Assembly: GCA_900660155.1 (NCBI GenBank)
Contig: CABFPE010000018.1
Span: 204,674 to 268,673, forward strand
From: Hofstenia miamia
Lineage: Eukaryota; Xenacoelomorpha; Acoela; Hofsteniidae
Direction of reading: 5' to 3'
DNA: 64,000 bases
Each line of letters opens with the position of its first letter. Position 1 is the stretch's first letter. This document shows, piece by piece, positions 46,283 through 58,259 of the stretch. The notes beneath the pieces are model-generated. The model did no database searches. It was not told where the DNA came from and saw only the letters and a program-made list of their open reading frames with translations. The position numbers and the translations under genes are program-made.

Positions 46283-49200
46283 NNNNNNNNNNNNNNNNNN
46301 NNNNNNNNNNNNNNNNNNNNNNNNNNNNNNNNNNNNNNNNNNNNNNNNNNNNNNNNNNNNNNNNNNNNNNNNNNNNNNNNNNNNNNNNNNNNNNNNNNNN
46401 NNNNNNNNNNNNNNNNNNNNNNNNNNNNNNNNNNNNNNNNNNNNNNNNNNNNNNNNNNNNNNNNNNNNNNNNNNNNNNNNNNNNNNNNNNNNNNNNNNNN
46501 NNNNNGAGACAGATATATATAAACTATGCTGCCTTATATAAATGTAGGGAAGAGATACAACATGTGAAACTAAATTAGAGAAACCAAGCCTGATGACTTA
46601 TAATTTGGGGTAAATTATGAAGGTTCGTTGGATTCTTCGACATTATAGGCAAACATGGACGAAATTTCGAGTACTCGCAGGCCCTAATATATATGTATAT
46701 ATCATGTTCTAAAATACATAATTTAGGATCCCTAAATATCTTCACTTCTATTTTTGTCAGCCCGGTAGGGAATCATCTTTGACTCTGAATTATTTAAATT
46801 TGTAAATCGTCCAAAAATTCTCATTACGTCTCTTTGTTGTATTTAACAAACTAAATTCCCTTTCTACTTCATTAGTTCGAGTTTCTTTGAACATTCGCTC
46901 ATCATCTTTAAAGCTCGTCACTCCTAACATTGTGTTATTACTTTCAAATTAACATTCTTAGCCTTTCCGTTAAATTGTTTTCCTTGCTTCCTACATCGCC
47001 GAACAAAGAAAACAATTTCTCCGCAATTATCATTAAGCAAAGGCATTGACATAAACTTACTTTAATTTCTTTAATTTGCCGCCTAACTCCAACCTGTAGT
47101 TACTTTGTTTTAAATATTTAAACGGTTTCTTGCGTTGGGGTGATTTTGCAAGATTGCTCATTTATAATCAATCAAGGATATGCTAAATAAGTGATTTGGT
47201 ATAACATGGCAGTCAACCCTTTAACAGGGTAATTTTTTGCAATGGGTAAGTTATTCGCAATTGGAGTTGACCAATGATCCACCAGGTCAAATTAGTAACT
47301 ACTCAAATGCGGGAGAAAAAGTGGATTATATTATTAGAAGTTTGTGCGGACCCGGTCACATTATCACAGAAGATATAGAAAACTGGATTTTTAAATTTTA
47401 TTTTGTTTTTTTGAATGCTCAATTTTGATTTAGTTTATGGTTGAAAATTGAAAACTTATGCAATTGCACTTAAGGTTAGATCGAGTTGATGCAAGGACTA
47501 CTCTAGTATAGTAGGCGGTTCAGTTATGACATGGATTTCAAAACGTCTTAATATCTTCTTACAACTTTGTCTTAAAGCCAATTCAAGTTCTTCTGAGTAT
47601 GATAAGTGGGTTTGCACTTTAATTACATCATTTTTTAATACATTTGGTAGAACACGGTTACATTTAGCCCATTAGTTATTCCTGATTTTACATAGCACAA
47701 GGCTACCTTGTCAGTGAAATTTGGGCACTGATCACAACGGTGCCTCAAATACCAAAAGCCTCAAAACTTTCGGTAACCACGCGCAATTTCTAGAACAAGT
47801 TCTAAAGGTAAGGGAGCTTTAGAAATTCGTTAGTTAATCAATATAATTTTTTCCTTGTTAAATTCTCCGATAACAAGGCTTGCCATGGTAGTGGGGATCA
47901 CTACACCACACCACACCACACCACATGTAGGGTGGTGTGGGTGACAATTATTTTGTAGAGATTTGTGGGACAGGAATTTTTGTAGCTACCCTCAAGGATT
48001 CTATAACCATCAAATCACAAACCTTAAGAAATTGTGTTACTGAATATGACTTTGCTGAAAACAGTGATTAAATTGTAAAGTTTTACTATAATTTTAACTT
48101 ATATAAATATACATAAAATCCTTTGTGTGTACAAATGATTGTAATGAAATAGGTTACTGGTTTGTCAAAACATTTGTTGTGAGGATGTGTTGGACAACTT
48201 TTTGTTCCTGCATGTGGTGTGGATTTGTAGTTTGTGTAGTGTGCGTGCAAAAATTTCACCCTACGATAAGCCTGCCAATAATCATTGAGAAGTGTTCTCT
48301 TTACACTGCATTGCATTCAAAATTAATTGAAATCTTTAAAATTGTAAATATTTTTACAGTTTACGTGACGTTTGCATACAAAGCTGTTGTTTTTTGCTGA
48401 TTTTCCAAAAGTAGGATTTGTATAGTGCATGTATTCGTTTTTCTAGCAAATAAGTTTGAGAACTAATAATTTCTGTTAGTAAATTGTCCATTAAAATTTT
48501 TAATTCTTAAAACATGGAGTGATTTTTAAGTGTATCCAAAGCTTGTTAAGTTACTAACATATTATTTTTCATAATACTGTACTGTACGTGATCACAAACA
48601 AACAGAGTTGTAAAATTGCATAATTCAAATGACATTTCCGAATCAATTTATTAGTTAGAGGTCGGATAGTAGAAGCATCATCGCCATCCGATATAAATCG
48701 CTGAGCCAAAACCTTTAGAGAAATGTGTTTTGAGGAATTGTCTAGGAATAAAACGTTTTGTCGAAACTTGATTTTTTTGAAGTTATTGATTAATAACGGA
48801 CCCATTGGTTTTTCTGCTACTAGCTGATGGATTATTGAAAATCACTATTCTCACTGCTTTATGAAATAGTGTCATTGGTGCGTTTTAGGGTAGGCTATAC
48901 TGAACGGCGCAAAGAAAGAATATGCCATAAGTATAAATTCAATTATGTTTATTGAAACTTAGATAATTATTAATAAGAAGTGGTTGTGCAAACTTTGAAT
49001 TAAATTAGCATATTGCAGTAGTTTACATCATACCAACCTGTTTATACTTTCAGAAATGTACTCACCTCTACTGCAATGCATATGAAAAGTGTTGCATATC
49101 GTTTGTATACAATTGTATAATTTTTCCAGTCAATTATGTTGGTTGTATGTGGATGACGAGCCAGTACCAGTCGGGTCACATCGGCCACGGTTTTCTTCTT

Positions 49201-49284
49201 TTCTTTTTCTGTTAAGGAAATGTACCACTTGTGCAGTCTTAATTGGCCTTGTCGACCAAATAGAAGGATGAATTTAATGCCCAT
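44410..49284 (-). CDS. AP1S: AP-1 complex subunit sigma (clathrin adaptor small chain)
   Basis: Two minus-strand exons, 49284-49066 and 44664-44410, join at phase 0 (GAG|GTGAGT ... ATATTTAG|GGT). They encode 157 residues, the family length (human AP1S1 is 158). The N-terminus IKFILLFGRQGQLRLHKWY, then VLARHP and YKRYATLFICIAVE, matches the longin-like sigma fold. Exon 2 gives GENELLCLELTYRYVELLDT, YFGSVCELDIIFNFEKANYI and the ending ILEEIGLY. The YFGSVCELDIIFNFEKA segment is characteristic of AP-1 sigma. The protein stabilises the AP-1 core for clathrin-coated vesicle traffic at the trans-Golgi network and endosomes. The 4.4 kb intron holds repeats, hAT debris and a 223 bp gap. The ATG is 1 nt after an AATAATTTAG acceptor-like site. 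The frame is intact. Confidence 0.92.
45195..45760 (-). repeat. interspersed repeat family, copy B (in AP-1 sigma intron)
   Basis: Minus-strand copy of the family also seen at 27715-27965 and 55770-56325. It has the longest open part: 79 residues (45741-45502) with NPKQPDVRFRRQIVFPHLQR, then LGAWKLYWGTYFNAMLEISI. The region further along is broken by stops. The CAAAAATCCCCAGGC tail near 45240 is shared with copy C. The protein, if ever coding, is not one I recognise. Confidence 0.65.
46252..46505. repeat. (TA)n with assembly gap (N 46283-46505)
   Basis: A TA tract runs into 223 Ns, within the AP-1 sigma intron. As in WDR53, the gap is probably an unresolved TA expansion. Confidence 0.9.
46780..46945 (-). 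mobile_element. hAT C-terminal (dimerisation) fossil
   Basis: The minus strand reads ...TNEVEREFSLLNTTKRRNEN, then FWTIY, close to the hATC consensus (VERxFSxLNxIKTxxRN). Only this block is recognisable and no termini were found. It lies in the AP-1 sigma intron. Confidence 0.4.
47880..48110. repeat. interspersed repeat related to 32212-32292 and 33366-33470
   Basis: Shares GAGATTTGTGGGACAGGAAT, TTTTGTAGC, and then ATCAAATCACAAAC and GTTACTGAATAT with the two separated segments near 32-33 kb. A short run of ACACC repeats marks the left side. Confidence 0.5.
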
Positions 49285-49551
49285 CCTAAATTATTTCTTT
49301 CTATTTATCTATGTATAGGTATCGCATGCTATATATTTAATAAATTATATACAGAAAAAAATATATACATATTTGGTTTATGTTTTTGTTAATTAGCATC
49401 AATATGATTTAAAAAATTCAATTGTTGAAAGTATAAAAGCTACATTTATGAAATATCAGAAATAGTTCAAACTTGCACAGTTGATGCAGTCATATAGGTC
49501 CCACGATTAGTTTAAAAAGGAACTTCAAAAATATGTAAAATGAACACCCTN

Positions 49552-49588
49552 ATATATATATATATATATATATAGATAGATAGATAGG

Positions 49589-49670
<82 letters not shown>

Positions 49671-49672
49671 TT
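49552..49672. repeat. (TA)n(GATA)n(GA)n compound microsatellite beside a single N
   Basis: TA, then GATA units, then GA units, immediately after an N at 49551. Confidence 0.95.
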
Positions 49673-51180
49673 AGATGAAAATCCTCTTAAGGCACAACGT
49701 TTTTTAATTATACAATGCTGTACAGGGTATTGTTGATATATTATGAAGTCATCTTTTTGTGAGAATTTGCTGTTCTGAAATCTCAGACCTTTATTTCTTC
49801 TGTCAATTTTGAGTAAATTCTGCTTAGTGTAGAAAGGTAATTAAAAATCCATTAACAGTAACGCGCGATAGTTACGTTCTTATTTACCAATTAAAATTGT
49901 GTAATATTTTGAATTTTAAAATTAAGTTGTCTAAGTCTATTAGCTAAACTAATACTAAAGCATTTTTGTCAGAATCATTTATGCTTCGCAATATTTTATT
50001 TCTAGGTTTCCAAAACACTTTTAAGCTAAGCGTTAATCGTATTCTGTTTGCCCTGGTATGATATTCTCTGTTTTTATATCAACTTATGTGTGCATGTATT
50101 CATACTATGTATTATATCGTAATAGATATATATATATTTGCGCTGAGTCATCACAAAATTCTTAGCCTGATCTATGCTAACCTCATTTAATTAATCACAG
50201 CATTTTTATCTGTGTAAATTTCTAGTTATAATGACAATATCACACATACAGTATGTAATTAAAGTGAATCAATTGTAGATATACGCATGCTTACATTTTT
50301 GTATTTCGATCTAAGTAAGATAAAATATTTTGCGATTAAGTAACTTTTTGGAGGTAAGAAAATATACAATTTTTCACTCATCTCTTAAATTTTAATGTAG
50401 ATCTTTGTCCATCCTAGCGTATTTCTTACTTCTTTTGCATCGATAAATGATCATTTTTGCTAGGTATATGTCATAATTTAAGACGCATATTTAATTTAAC
50501 TATCGATGTTGACTAAATAATGTATCACTTGCAAATTATCGAATTAATTAACATTTTTCTAATCCAAATTTTAATATTTTTGGATAAATTTGTTTTCAAA
50601 TTTACAATAATTTTATCGTTCTTATATAAATATTAAAATACATTACTATGGTAGTTACACATAAAATTATCGTAAAATTAAATCTATAAAAATTTATATT
50701 TGATGCTAAGTAACAAAAAACTGTCGATTTTACTTTGCGCCAAATATAAATGTTTTTTAAAATTTGAATTTGAAAAAAAACATATTTTAGTTAGGAATTA
50801 ATAATCTTAGTGTACTTCAAGTAATAGACGGGAACACGAATTTTGCTGACTTCATTATTAAAGAATTTGGCGCTTACTACATCGATTTTTCGGACGATTT
50901 AGTACCAGATGTAAGTATGTGTATATAGATATTTGAATAACATGATTGTTGCGAAAGGGAAGATTTATTCTTTCAAAATTTATTTTGATGCCATGCATGT
51001 TACTGCTTTTGCAGATGTCGCTGTTGACGCAACAGTAAATTTTGGAACCAATGAATATTTTATTTCTGACACTGAATTTTTTATTATTTATCATTTTGAT
51101 ATGAAATGAAACTAGAGAAATAAATATTTTGTAGTGGGATTTTCAAAACTCGAACTGGATAAATCTGATCAGGCACACTC

Positions 51181-51183
<3 letters not shown>

Positions 51184-51211
<28 letters not shown>
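51184..51211. repeat. (TA)n microsatellite
   Basis: Pure TA tract. Confidence 0.9.
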
Positions 51212-51216
<5 letters not shown>

Positions 51217-53922
51217 ATATATACGAAAAAAATTTTTGAGCCTTGAGTTTTTCTTTTTGTACAAATCAAGAATTTAATATTCATAAAATCGTTTGTTTTG
51301 ATATAAACTACCTGTCTACTGCTTATCTGAATGTGAGACGCCAGTGCCAGAGTGAGGCTGTCAACTCTTTTTTAACAATGTCGATGACTAATTTATAGAA
51401 TAAAATAAAAATTAAGATTTGAAATACATTCTTTTACATTTTATTAATAAAAAGAGAAAAATGTTCAATTCTGATAAAGTTAGAATATTTGCAATTTTAA
51501 AAAAATAGTCTTATCACAAAATTGGAATGACCAAGTATATATAGTAATTCCTTCTATGTTTTTAATGGACTAGTTTTTAAGCAAAATAAGCTTTTGTAAA
51601 AATATTTGTGTAAAATTTGATTTGCAAAGTTGTTTTGCAATATCTATATATCTTAACAAAAATTAAGGGATTTCGGTTAGAGAAGAGGGTTGGTAACAAA
51701 TTCGAAGACGTGGATGTATACCTCTTGTTTACAAGACAAGTGCAACTAATGTTGACCTTTCGATTTGCTATGTGCTATGTGACACTTTATTTTAATAAAT
51801 CTTGTTTTATACAAATTTTAGGGATATTATCTAAATGCATGATCTTTTAATCCACATAAAACATTAGCATTAGTATATTATTCCAAAGAAATCAAAAACC
51901 ATAAAAAATAATTAGTTGAAAACTATATTTGAAAATATTTTTTTACAACGTTTTTCAAACTATAGAAAATTGATGTGTAACGATTATGTAAAAGTGTCGA
52001 GAGTGCTCGAATTTTCATATTGCTTTTTAAAATCTTTCACAGATATCCAATCATTGAAACTAAGAGGCCAAATATAAAATGAGTACATGTAGTATGTTCC
52101 TTTGACATTGAATGTAAACCCGGCATTAGGTGCAATGGAAATTCGGTGCTTTGTACACCTTATATAGATTACTTTAGTAACACGAAGGTAGAATTTTTGC
52201 GAAATGTATGGGGATAAATCTGAGATATACAAATATCAGCCAAGTGAACTTTTTCAAACCGAATTGGACTGAGCATGTTTTAAATTATATACAATTTTTT
52301 TCAGTGTATACAGTGACGAGCTAAGCTAATATTTATATAACGACCCAATAGACAGGAAAAGCCGCCTTGATTAGATCAATTTTCATGAAACTAGCGATTT
52401 GTTTATAATTAACAAAATCTTTGCTATCCCTGTTCCTGTCTCTTCTCAGCTTATTCTTTCTAGTGTGTAAAATTCATTTAACTACCTGTTTTTGCATAAA
52501 TCGGATGAAGTATTTCTGCTTACTTTGATATTTCTAGTGCATCCTGACAGGCAATTTGTACTTTTGTAGTTTTATAGTGAATTGTAAATGAGAAATGCTT
52601 TGCTTCCGCGGAAGGGAAGCCATGCATCTAGCAAAGTCAATTGCCGAAATACCTTTGATTGACATCCCATTTTCACCGTTCATCAATCTTCAGTGAGAAT
52701 TTAATAAGATAAGTTCGGTTTGGCGTCGTTCGAAATACCGCAATTAGTTATTTATTACTTTGCGTAATTGTCATTTGTAATGTGTTTAAAAATTTTGAGA
52801 TCTCATAGAAATGGTGTGTCAGTGATGTCAAAACCTTAATCATGAACAGGCTGGTGTCCATTTACGCGGACAAACCGATTTTCCTATTTGTAAAAATTTT
52901 CTCCAAACACATAGGGCATTTGAAAATCGCGAACACATCTATGGATCAACTTTCTTGAATGTAATTTTGAAAAGATGTCTTAAAGTGTATTGCTATGCTA
53001 AAGTATAGTTGCTTGGGGTCAAATTTACGAGTGAAATTTGCATGAAAATCCATAGAAAATGTGTAAATTTTAAGTTCTTTAAAATCAACAATTAAGAAAC
53101 AATATCTCCAACCAACTATTATGAATTTTTTATTTTCCCAATATTAAGTTTCAGATAACTCGCCTAAACTTTAGCGTTAATCACGACGATTTTACGAAGT
53201 TCTTCGTTAATCACGTTTGCCAACCTTAGACTCAGTCCTTTTAAAATGCTTCGACCTCATTTTGAAAAAGTTACTGGGTCTAGAGAAATTTTTTGTAATT
53301 TTTTCCAAAAACTCTGCCACTGTGCCGGAAAAATATATGAAATTTTTTACATATTTCGTTTTCAATAATGGATTGGATTCCAATTGGAAGTATATAAGCC
53401 CTTCTAATAGGGAAGATAATGTTCTAAATTATTGTTTTTCAACAGTGTATAACATGAAAAAACGTTCAAACTTAATTATGATTTCTGTGTGATTAAAATG
53501 TAAATATGAATAGTGTGGAAATGGAATCTTTGAAACCATACATTGGATTTGGAAACATATTAGAATCGAGACCAAATTTTCGGCTTATGTCCGTCTCTGT
53601 CTAGGGCTTAAAGTGTTTTTGGTCAACATGTTGATGTGGTTAGGTGGCATTGAGTGTGTCAGAACTCTCAAATCGATACTTACTGACTTGGTACTTTTTT
53701 ATCTTCTTTTGAAACATGTTTTGTTTAATGAATTAAAATTTTGTTAATATGTCTTCATATTATACTAATATTCTTACTATCTCTTTCAATTAAGGATGAA
53801 TTAGTATAGGATAATGCCGACAGGCTAAGAAAAATTTCAAATCTGGTCTGGTACGAATAGTTTGTGTGACATAAAGCCGTAATAATTCCCTTTTTTTAAT
53901 TACTTTTCTAGTGGTAATGCTA

Positions 53923-54158
53923 CAGGGGTGGTCTAAAATTTATGGTAAGGTAACATTTTTTGCATAGTTTGAATTAATTCAGTACACTCCATATAGCTCT
54001 AAACTTGTACAAACAATGGAAGTGCATGAGTGCTTGTGATAATCAAACGCACGTCTATCGTTTGTTTGTACACGTTTAGAATTAAATATAAATTATAATG
54101 AATTAGTTCACACTATGCAAAAAATGTTTCTTTACCCGAAACTTTTTGACCAACCCTG
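53923..54158. mobile_element. mariner-like MITE (236 bp)
   Basis: Long inverted ends pair almost along the whole element: CAGGGGTGGTCTAAAATTTA on the left and CAGGGTTGGTCAAAAAGTTT as the reverse complement of the right. Both continue through ACATTTTTTGCATAGT. TA lies at both borders (53921-53922, 54159-54160). The CAGGG(K)TGGTC terminus and TA target suit the Tc1/mariner superfamily. No coding capacity. Confidence 0.85.
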
Positions 54159-54344
54159 TACTAGATGACATTTCAAAAATGATGCGGTATCTACTAATGC
54201 GTAAGGATTCAACGTATTTTGCCTGTGTTATATAATAGTTACAAACTCAATATGGAGCAGTAAAATACTTCCAAGAGTATTTGGGGGAAATTTATTGGAT
54301 GTGGCAATATGGGACAGTAAAATAAAAAATGTTGGAAAACATGG

Positions 54345-54800
54345 CCCATAGCTGAACACGCGAATGTTGAACCGGATACTGAGTCTGTCGAATGGGGTTG
54401 AGAAGCTAGCAAAGTCAGCCGAACTTCCATATCTGGCTTACACTCATCGATATCTAAGAAGTATTCTCTACCAACTACAAACATTCCTGGAGTATGAAGA
54501 AAGCTATATGAAGAATATCATACATTCAATATCCGTCGCTATGAGTAGCATAGCTACGGGGGGTAGGCTGGGAAGCATTTAAGCATGAATATAAATGAAA
54601 CTCTAACACTCAGTTCCGATATTGAAAGAGCGGAGCTAAGTAAAGAGATATCAAAGCTTTCAGGTTCCGGCACACAGTCACAATGTAGTCAACAAAAGAA
54701 GCAATGACTGCAACTACAAAGTGCTTACATGAATGAATCAGCGCAAAAATCAGCATTTAACGAAGTGTGTTTCGTGCATTTAAGTATAGATTTAAAAAAT
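54345..54800 (+). pseudogene. possible degenerate coding remnant, unidentified
   Basis: A plus-strand reading with interruptions gives protein-like stretches: HANVEPDTESVEWG, SKVSRTSISGLHSSISKKYS, and then NETLTLSSDIERAELSKEIS. Base composition is less AT-rich than the flanks. No family was recognised, so this may be a decayed gene or element, or chance. Confidence 0.2.
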
Positions 54801-55158
54801 TCTCATTATCATGACAATTTTTTCATGAAAATTTGGCTTGGCCTGCCTCTTGCAGCACTTTTGAAAGGCTCTTTAGTCTTTGTATCATGCTGTGATGGAT
54901 GAAATTGCTGAAATGAGGATGCTTCGAATATTATAAATTTCGCAATTATAAATTTTTGCCAGTGACAACTTATTAGGATTACTAATATAAAGAATAGAAA
55001 AGAGCCGCATTTAAATTGATTTCACATAAAAAGACTTTATTAATCGTGTTTGGAAGCGATTTCCGAATTGCCAAAGATGAATGTATTGTATTTTACACCA
55101 TTTTTCATCTAAATTGAATTCATTGTGATTTGTGGATCACAACCCATTATTATTTAGC

Positions 55159-55421
55159 AGATGCATTCAAAAGAATTTTCTCTGTCATTTGCGAAATGGT
55201 TATAAATTGTGCTGTAACATTATTATTCAATTGATTTCTATTTTAAAAATCAGCCCTTTACTATCTTCAGTTACTAATCTACCGCTTCATGAAGATTCTT
55301 CAAAGTTTTATGCAATCATACATCATCTGCTTATTGATATGCAGTTCAATCGTGTATTGTTTCTGAAATGTCTTTCACAAAAAGAAGAAAATATTGGTTC
55401 TAGATCTAACAGTGCCATGAG
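55159..55421 (+). CDS. possible orphan internal exon, unidentified
   Basis: A frame of about 87 codons is bounded by an acceptor-like ATTATTTAG and a donor-like ATGAG|GTACAC. It reads RCIQKNFLCHLRNGYKLCCN ... LPLHEDSSKFYAIIHHLLID ... FLKCLSQKEENIGSRSNSAMR. Its even composition and splice signals suggest a real helical-domain exon. Partner exons were not found and I do not recognise the family. Confidence 0.25.
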
Positions 55422-55769
55422 GTACACTAAAATTTATTATGGCATAGTCTGAATAGGTGTAGACACTGTGGATATATCTTTATTTACCCTTGATTGGGTT
55501 TTCTGCAATTGATAGGGTAATGTTATCCTTGTTTATCTTGTTACTATTATCCACAATATGTCTTTAAGATTCTCATTTATGCACTCAGATTTCCAATGAT
55601 TCCATTTACAATTAATTATAATACTTCTATTATTATTTTTTATCTGATGTGTTATTTCTGCAACGCTCATGTATCACTCATGTAATTATTTTTTTAGACT
55701 CACAGCTCCGGATTAAGATCAAAAAAATGGGTTTTCCTTGATTATTAGACCTTCTTTATTCGATAATAG

Positions 55770-56325
55770 TGTTCTTGATTAACTTTAAGCAGCCTGGCGT
55801 CCTTTTAAAGAACAAACTGTTTTACATATTTACAAAAAATTATCTTTGAATTTCCAAATTTGAAAATCTTGGAGCATGGGTATGTCTATTAGGGAACATG
55901 CTTTAATGCAATGTTGAAAACTTCTATTAAACCTTATTGCTGTGGCAGGAGGTTGTGGAAAAGCTTAACAAGTTTTCTTCAAAAATTTCGAATTTTTAAA
56001 AAAAATAAAATTCTCTCCATACCTAGTGTTCATGTATTTAGAAGTTTTTGAGCCCATGGAAGCAACAAAGAGCTTTGGCTTTTTTTGATATGTGCAAAGG
56101 TATTCCAATCCCATTGAGGCATGTCGTGCGCAAAGTCAGAGTTTGCGGGCCGTAAAGTATTAATTAAATTTTGAAGTTTTACATTAGTCTCTTATATTCT
56201 GCTGAAAATTAATAATGGTTTTCGTGTATAAATTATATTATAAATTTCTAAAAAAATTGAGATCATGAAGTATTTTCAAAAATCCCCAGGCTGTTTAAGG
56301 TTAGTTTGTATGTAAATTTAAACTT
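55770..56325 (+). repeat. interspersed repeat family, copy C
   Basis: Matches copy B along its length: TATTAGGGAACATGCTTTAA, ACTTCTATTAAACC, TTTTTGAGCCCATGGAAGCA, GTGCGCAAAGTCAGAG and the CAAAAATCCCCAGGC tail. Frames are broken. Confidence 0.65.
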
Positions 56326-57487
56326 AAAATCGAGTACAGCTAGTCTGAAGCTGAACAGTTAATTCTTTTTTAAAAAGGACCATTTTTCTAGAATCATAAA
56401 AATCAATAGGTTATGGCAAGGCCTCAAATTAATCACGGCCTGGCGATTTGCAGTACAAAAAACGAAAAGTAGCAATAAATACTTTTGCAAGTAAGGAATT
56501 CGTGTAAATTTTTGTAAAAATATCTAATACAAAGAATATCAAAAATTACCATCCAATTTGTGGAATTACAACCATTGTATTTGCTTGGCCACAAAAAAAG
56601 GTTCATCAAACAATTAAAGGTTTTCACAGGCAAAGAAGTAATTTAAATTTCTAGAAATATTTCATCTCAAAGTAGAAATATTAGATCCACATTTCTGCTT
56701 GTGTAGATCTATATTCACTGATTTTTATGGCGTCAAATCATAAATTTTGATATGCAGAAAGATGATTGTTTACTGTTAATGGCCTCATTATATTTGAAGG
56801 TGGTTTTTACAATTTTCAAGAAATCAAAGCGCTCCAAAAAGTTCATAGATGTGTACAATAGCTCATTCTTTGATTTAGTTACTTAAAATGATCTGTTGCA
56901 TCAAATCTTGTTTTGTGGCGAAATGTATTTGCGGCATCATTTTTGTTAATTTTGCTGCAAATCGCCAGGCCGTGATTACAGTAGGCCATAACTGTTAAAT
57001 GAATTGAAGAATACATTCTATGTGGATATAAATTGTACTAAGACCAGAATACATGACAAGGACACATACATACATGAAGTTTTCAAATACATACAAGAAA
57101 CGAACGAATTTTTAACAAGTTCAAACTCATTTTACTTTAATATTACATGTAGAATTGTATTTGTAGTTCAATTTTACTTTGGTTAAATTTACATTAATTA
57201 CCATGTAGTTATGTAAAATGAACATAGCATAATGATGAAATACACAAATACATGTACAAAGTTTTTCTCGCAAAATAAATAAAAATAAAATTTGATAAAC
57301 TATTGTTACAATGTAACATAAAAAGTTACAAATAAAAAATATGCAAAATGCAAAAGCAAGATGACACTTAAAAATTGTGCACATTAAATCCATTTAGTCA
57401 CTTGGAGAATTCAAAATATTTTTCTAAATTATTTAGAGATCTCTTGTCATTTTTAAAATCAAATAGCATTAATAAGACAGTACATAT

Positions 57488-57518
57488 GATAATGATGATG
57501 ATGATGATGATGATGATG

Positions 57519-57568
<50 letters not shown>
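57488..57568. repeat. (GAT)n(AAT)n trinucleotide microsatellite
   Basis: A GAT/ATG tract passes into an AAT tract. Adjacent to the LINE fragment that starts at about 57570. Confidence 0.95.
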
Positions 57569-57569
57569 C

Positions 57570-58250
57570 ACAAAGAGGCTAAAGGAGATAGGCATAGGGT
57601 ATAATTTCGAGAAGCATAGTAAAGTAGTGAGTCACATATGGCACATGGCCTTGAAGATGTATGCTAGTTGAATTAAAATATTGCAGAAACAAGTGGAATC
57701 ATTGGAAAAGATAAGTAGAGATTCTGGGTTAGAATTTGGATTAGGAAAGTGTGCAGCAGTGACAATGTTCAGAAGCCAGTGTAAAGATAGAGGTGGGTTG
57801 AGGAGGAGCAGTATAATAATATTGAGGAATTCAAGGAAAGGTACGGTAGGAGTGATTGAAAGAGATAGAACAGATGATGAGGAAATGAAGATGAGCTAAG
57901 GAAAGCATACAAGAGGAGGGTAAGAAAGGTACTACAGAAGTCAGCATTGAATGGGAAGAACAGTATAAAATTAATAAATGCGTGGCCCATAACATTGTTG
58001 GGAGGCTAGACATGAATAGTTAGTTGGAATAAGAATGACCTAAGGGAGTTAGACAGCGAGAACAGGAAATAGCAGCAGAGAGATCATTCACCTCAAATGA
58101 AGATGCCGAAAGACTATACATGGGAAGGTACGAAAGGAGGGAAATATTGCTTTGTGTGGAGGAAGTTGTAGAATCGGAAGCACTAGAACTAAAGGAATAT
58201 GTGGCAAACAAACTAAAAATCTTCGACTACAAATTAATCAATAGTTAACT
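57570..58250 (+). mobile_element. LINE reverse-transcriptase 3' fragment
   Basis: The plus strand reads KRLKEIGIGYNFEKHSKVVS then HIWHMALKMYAS, where the YxDD region is expected (the DD pair is lost). It continues QVESLEKISRDSGLEFGLGK, then CAAVTMFRSQCKDRGGLRR, and farther on ERLYMGRYERREILLCVEEV, then VESEALELKEYV. This resembles the thumb and C-terminal part of non-LTR RTs that carry the RLYxxRxEGGRGLLxVE motif. Several stops interrupt it. GC content and codon use differ from the flanks, as for a recent insert. Confidence 0.65.
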
Positions 58251-58259
58251 TCTTCTTGT

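Larger units (their letters stand above)
49285..53915. other. intergenic, no gene recognised
   Basis: AT-rich sequence. It contains microsatellites (49552-49672 and 51184-51211). A minus-strand frame at 52232-51984 (NAGFTFNVKGTYYMYSFYIW) has some protein-like character but no known family or clear splice sites. Confidence 0.4.

Noticed and set aside
55159-55421. RasGAP-type reading of the SRSNSAMRYTKIYY segment
   Set aside because: The arginine-finger context and flanking motifs do not match well enough; family left open.
57398-57671. Ile/Met-rich frames in both strands
   Set aside because: Translation of the GAT/AAT microsatellite.
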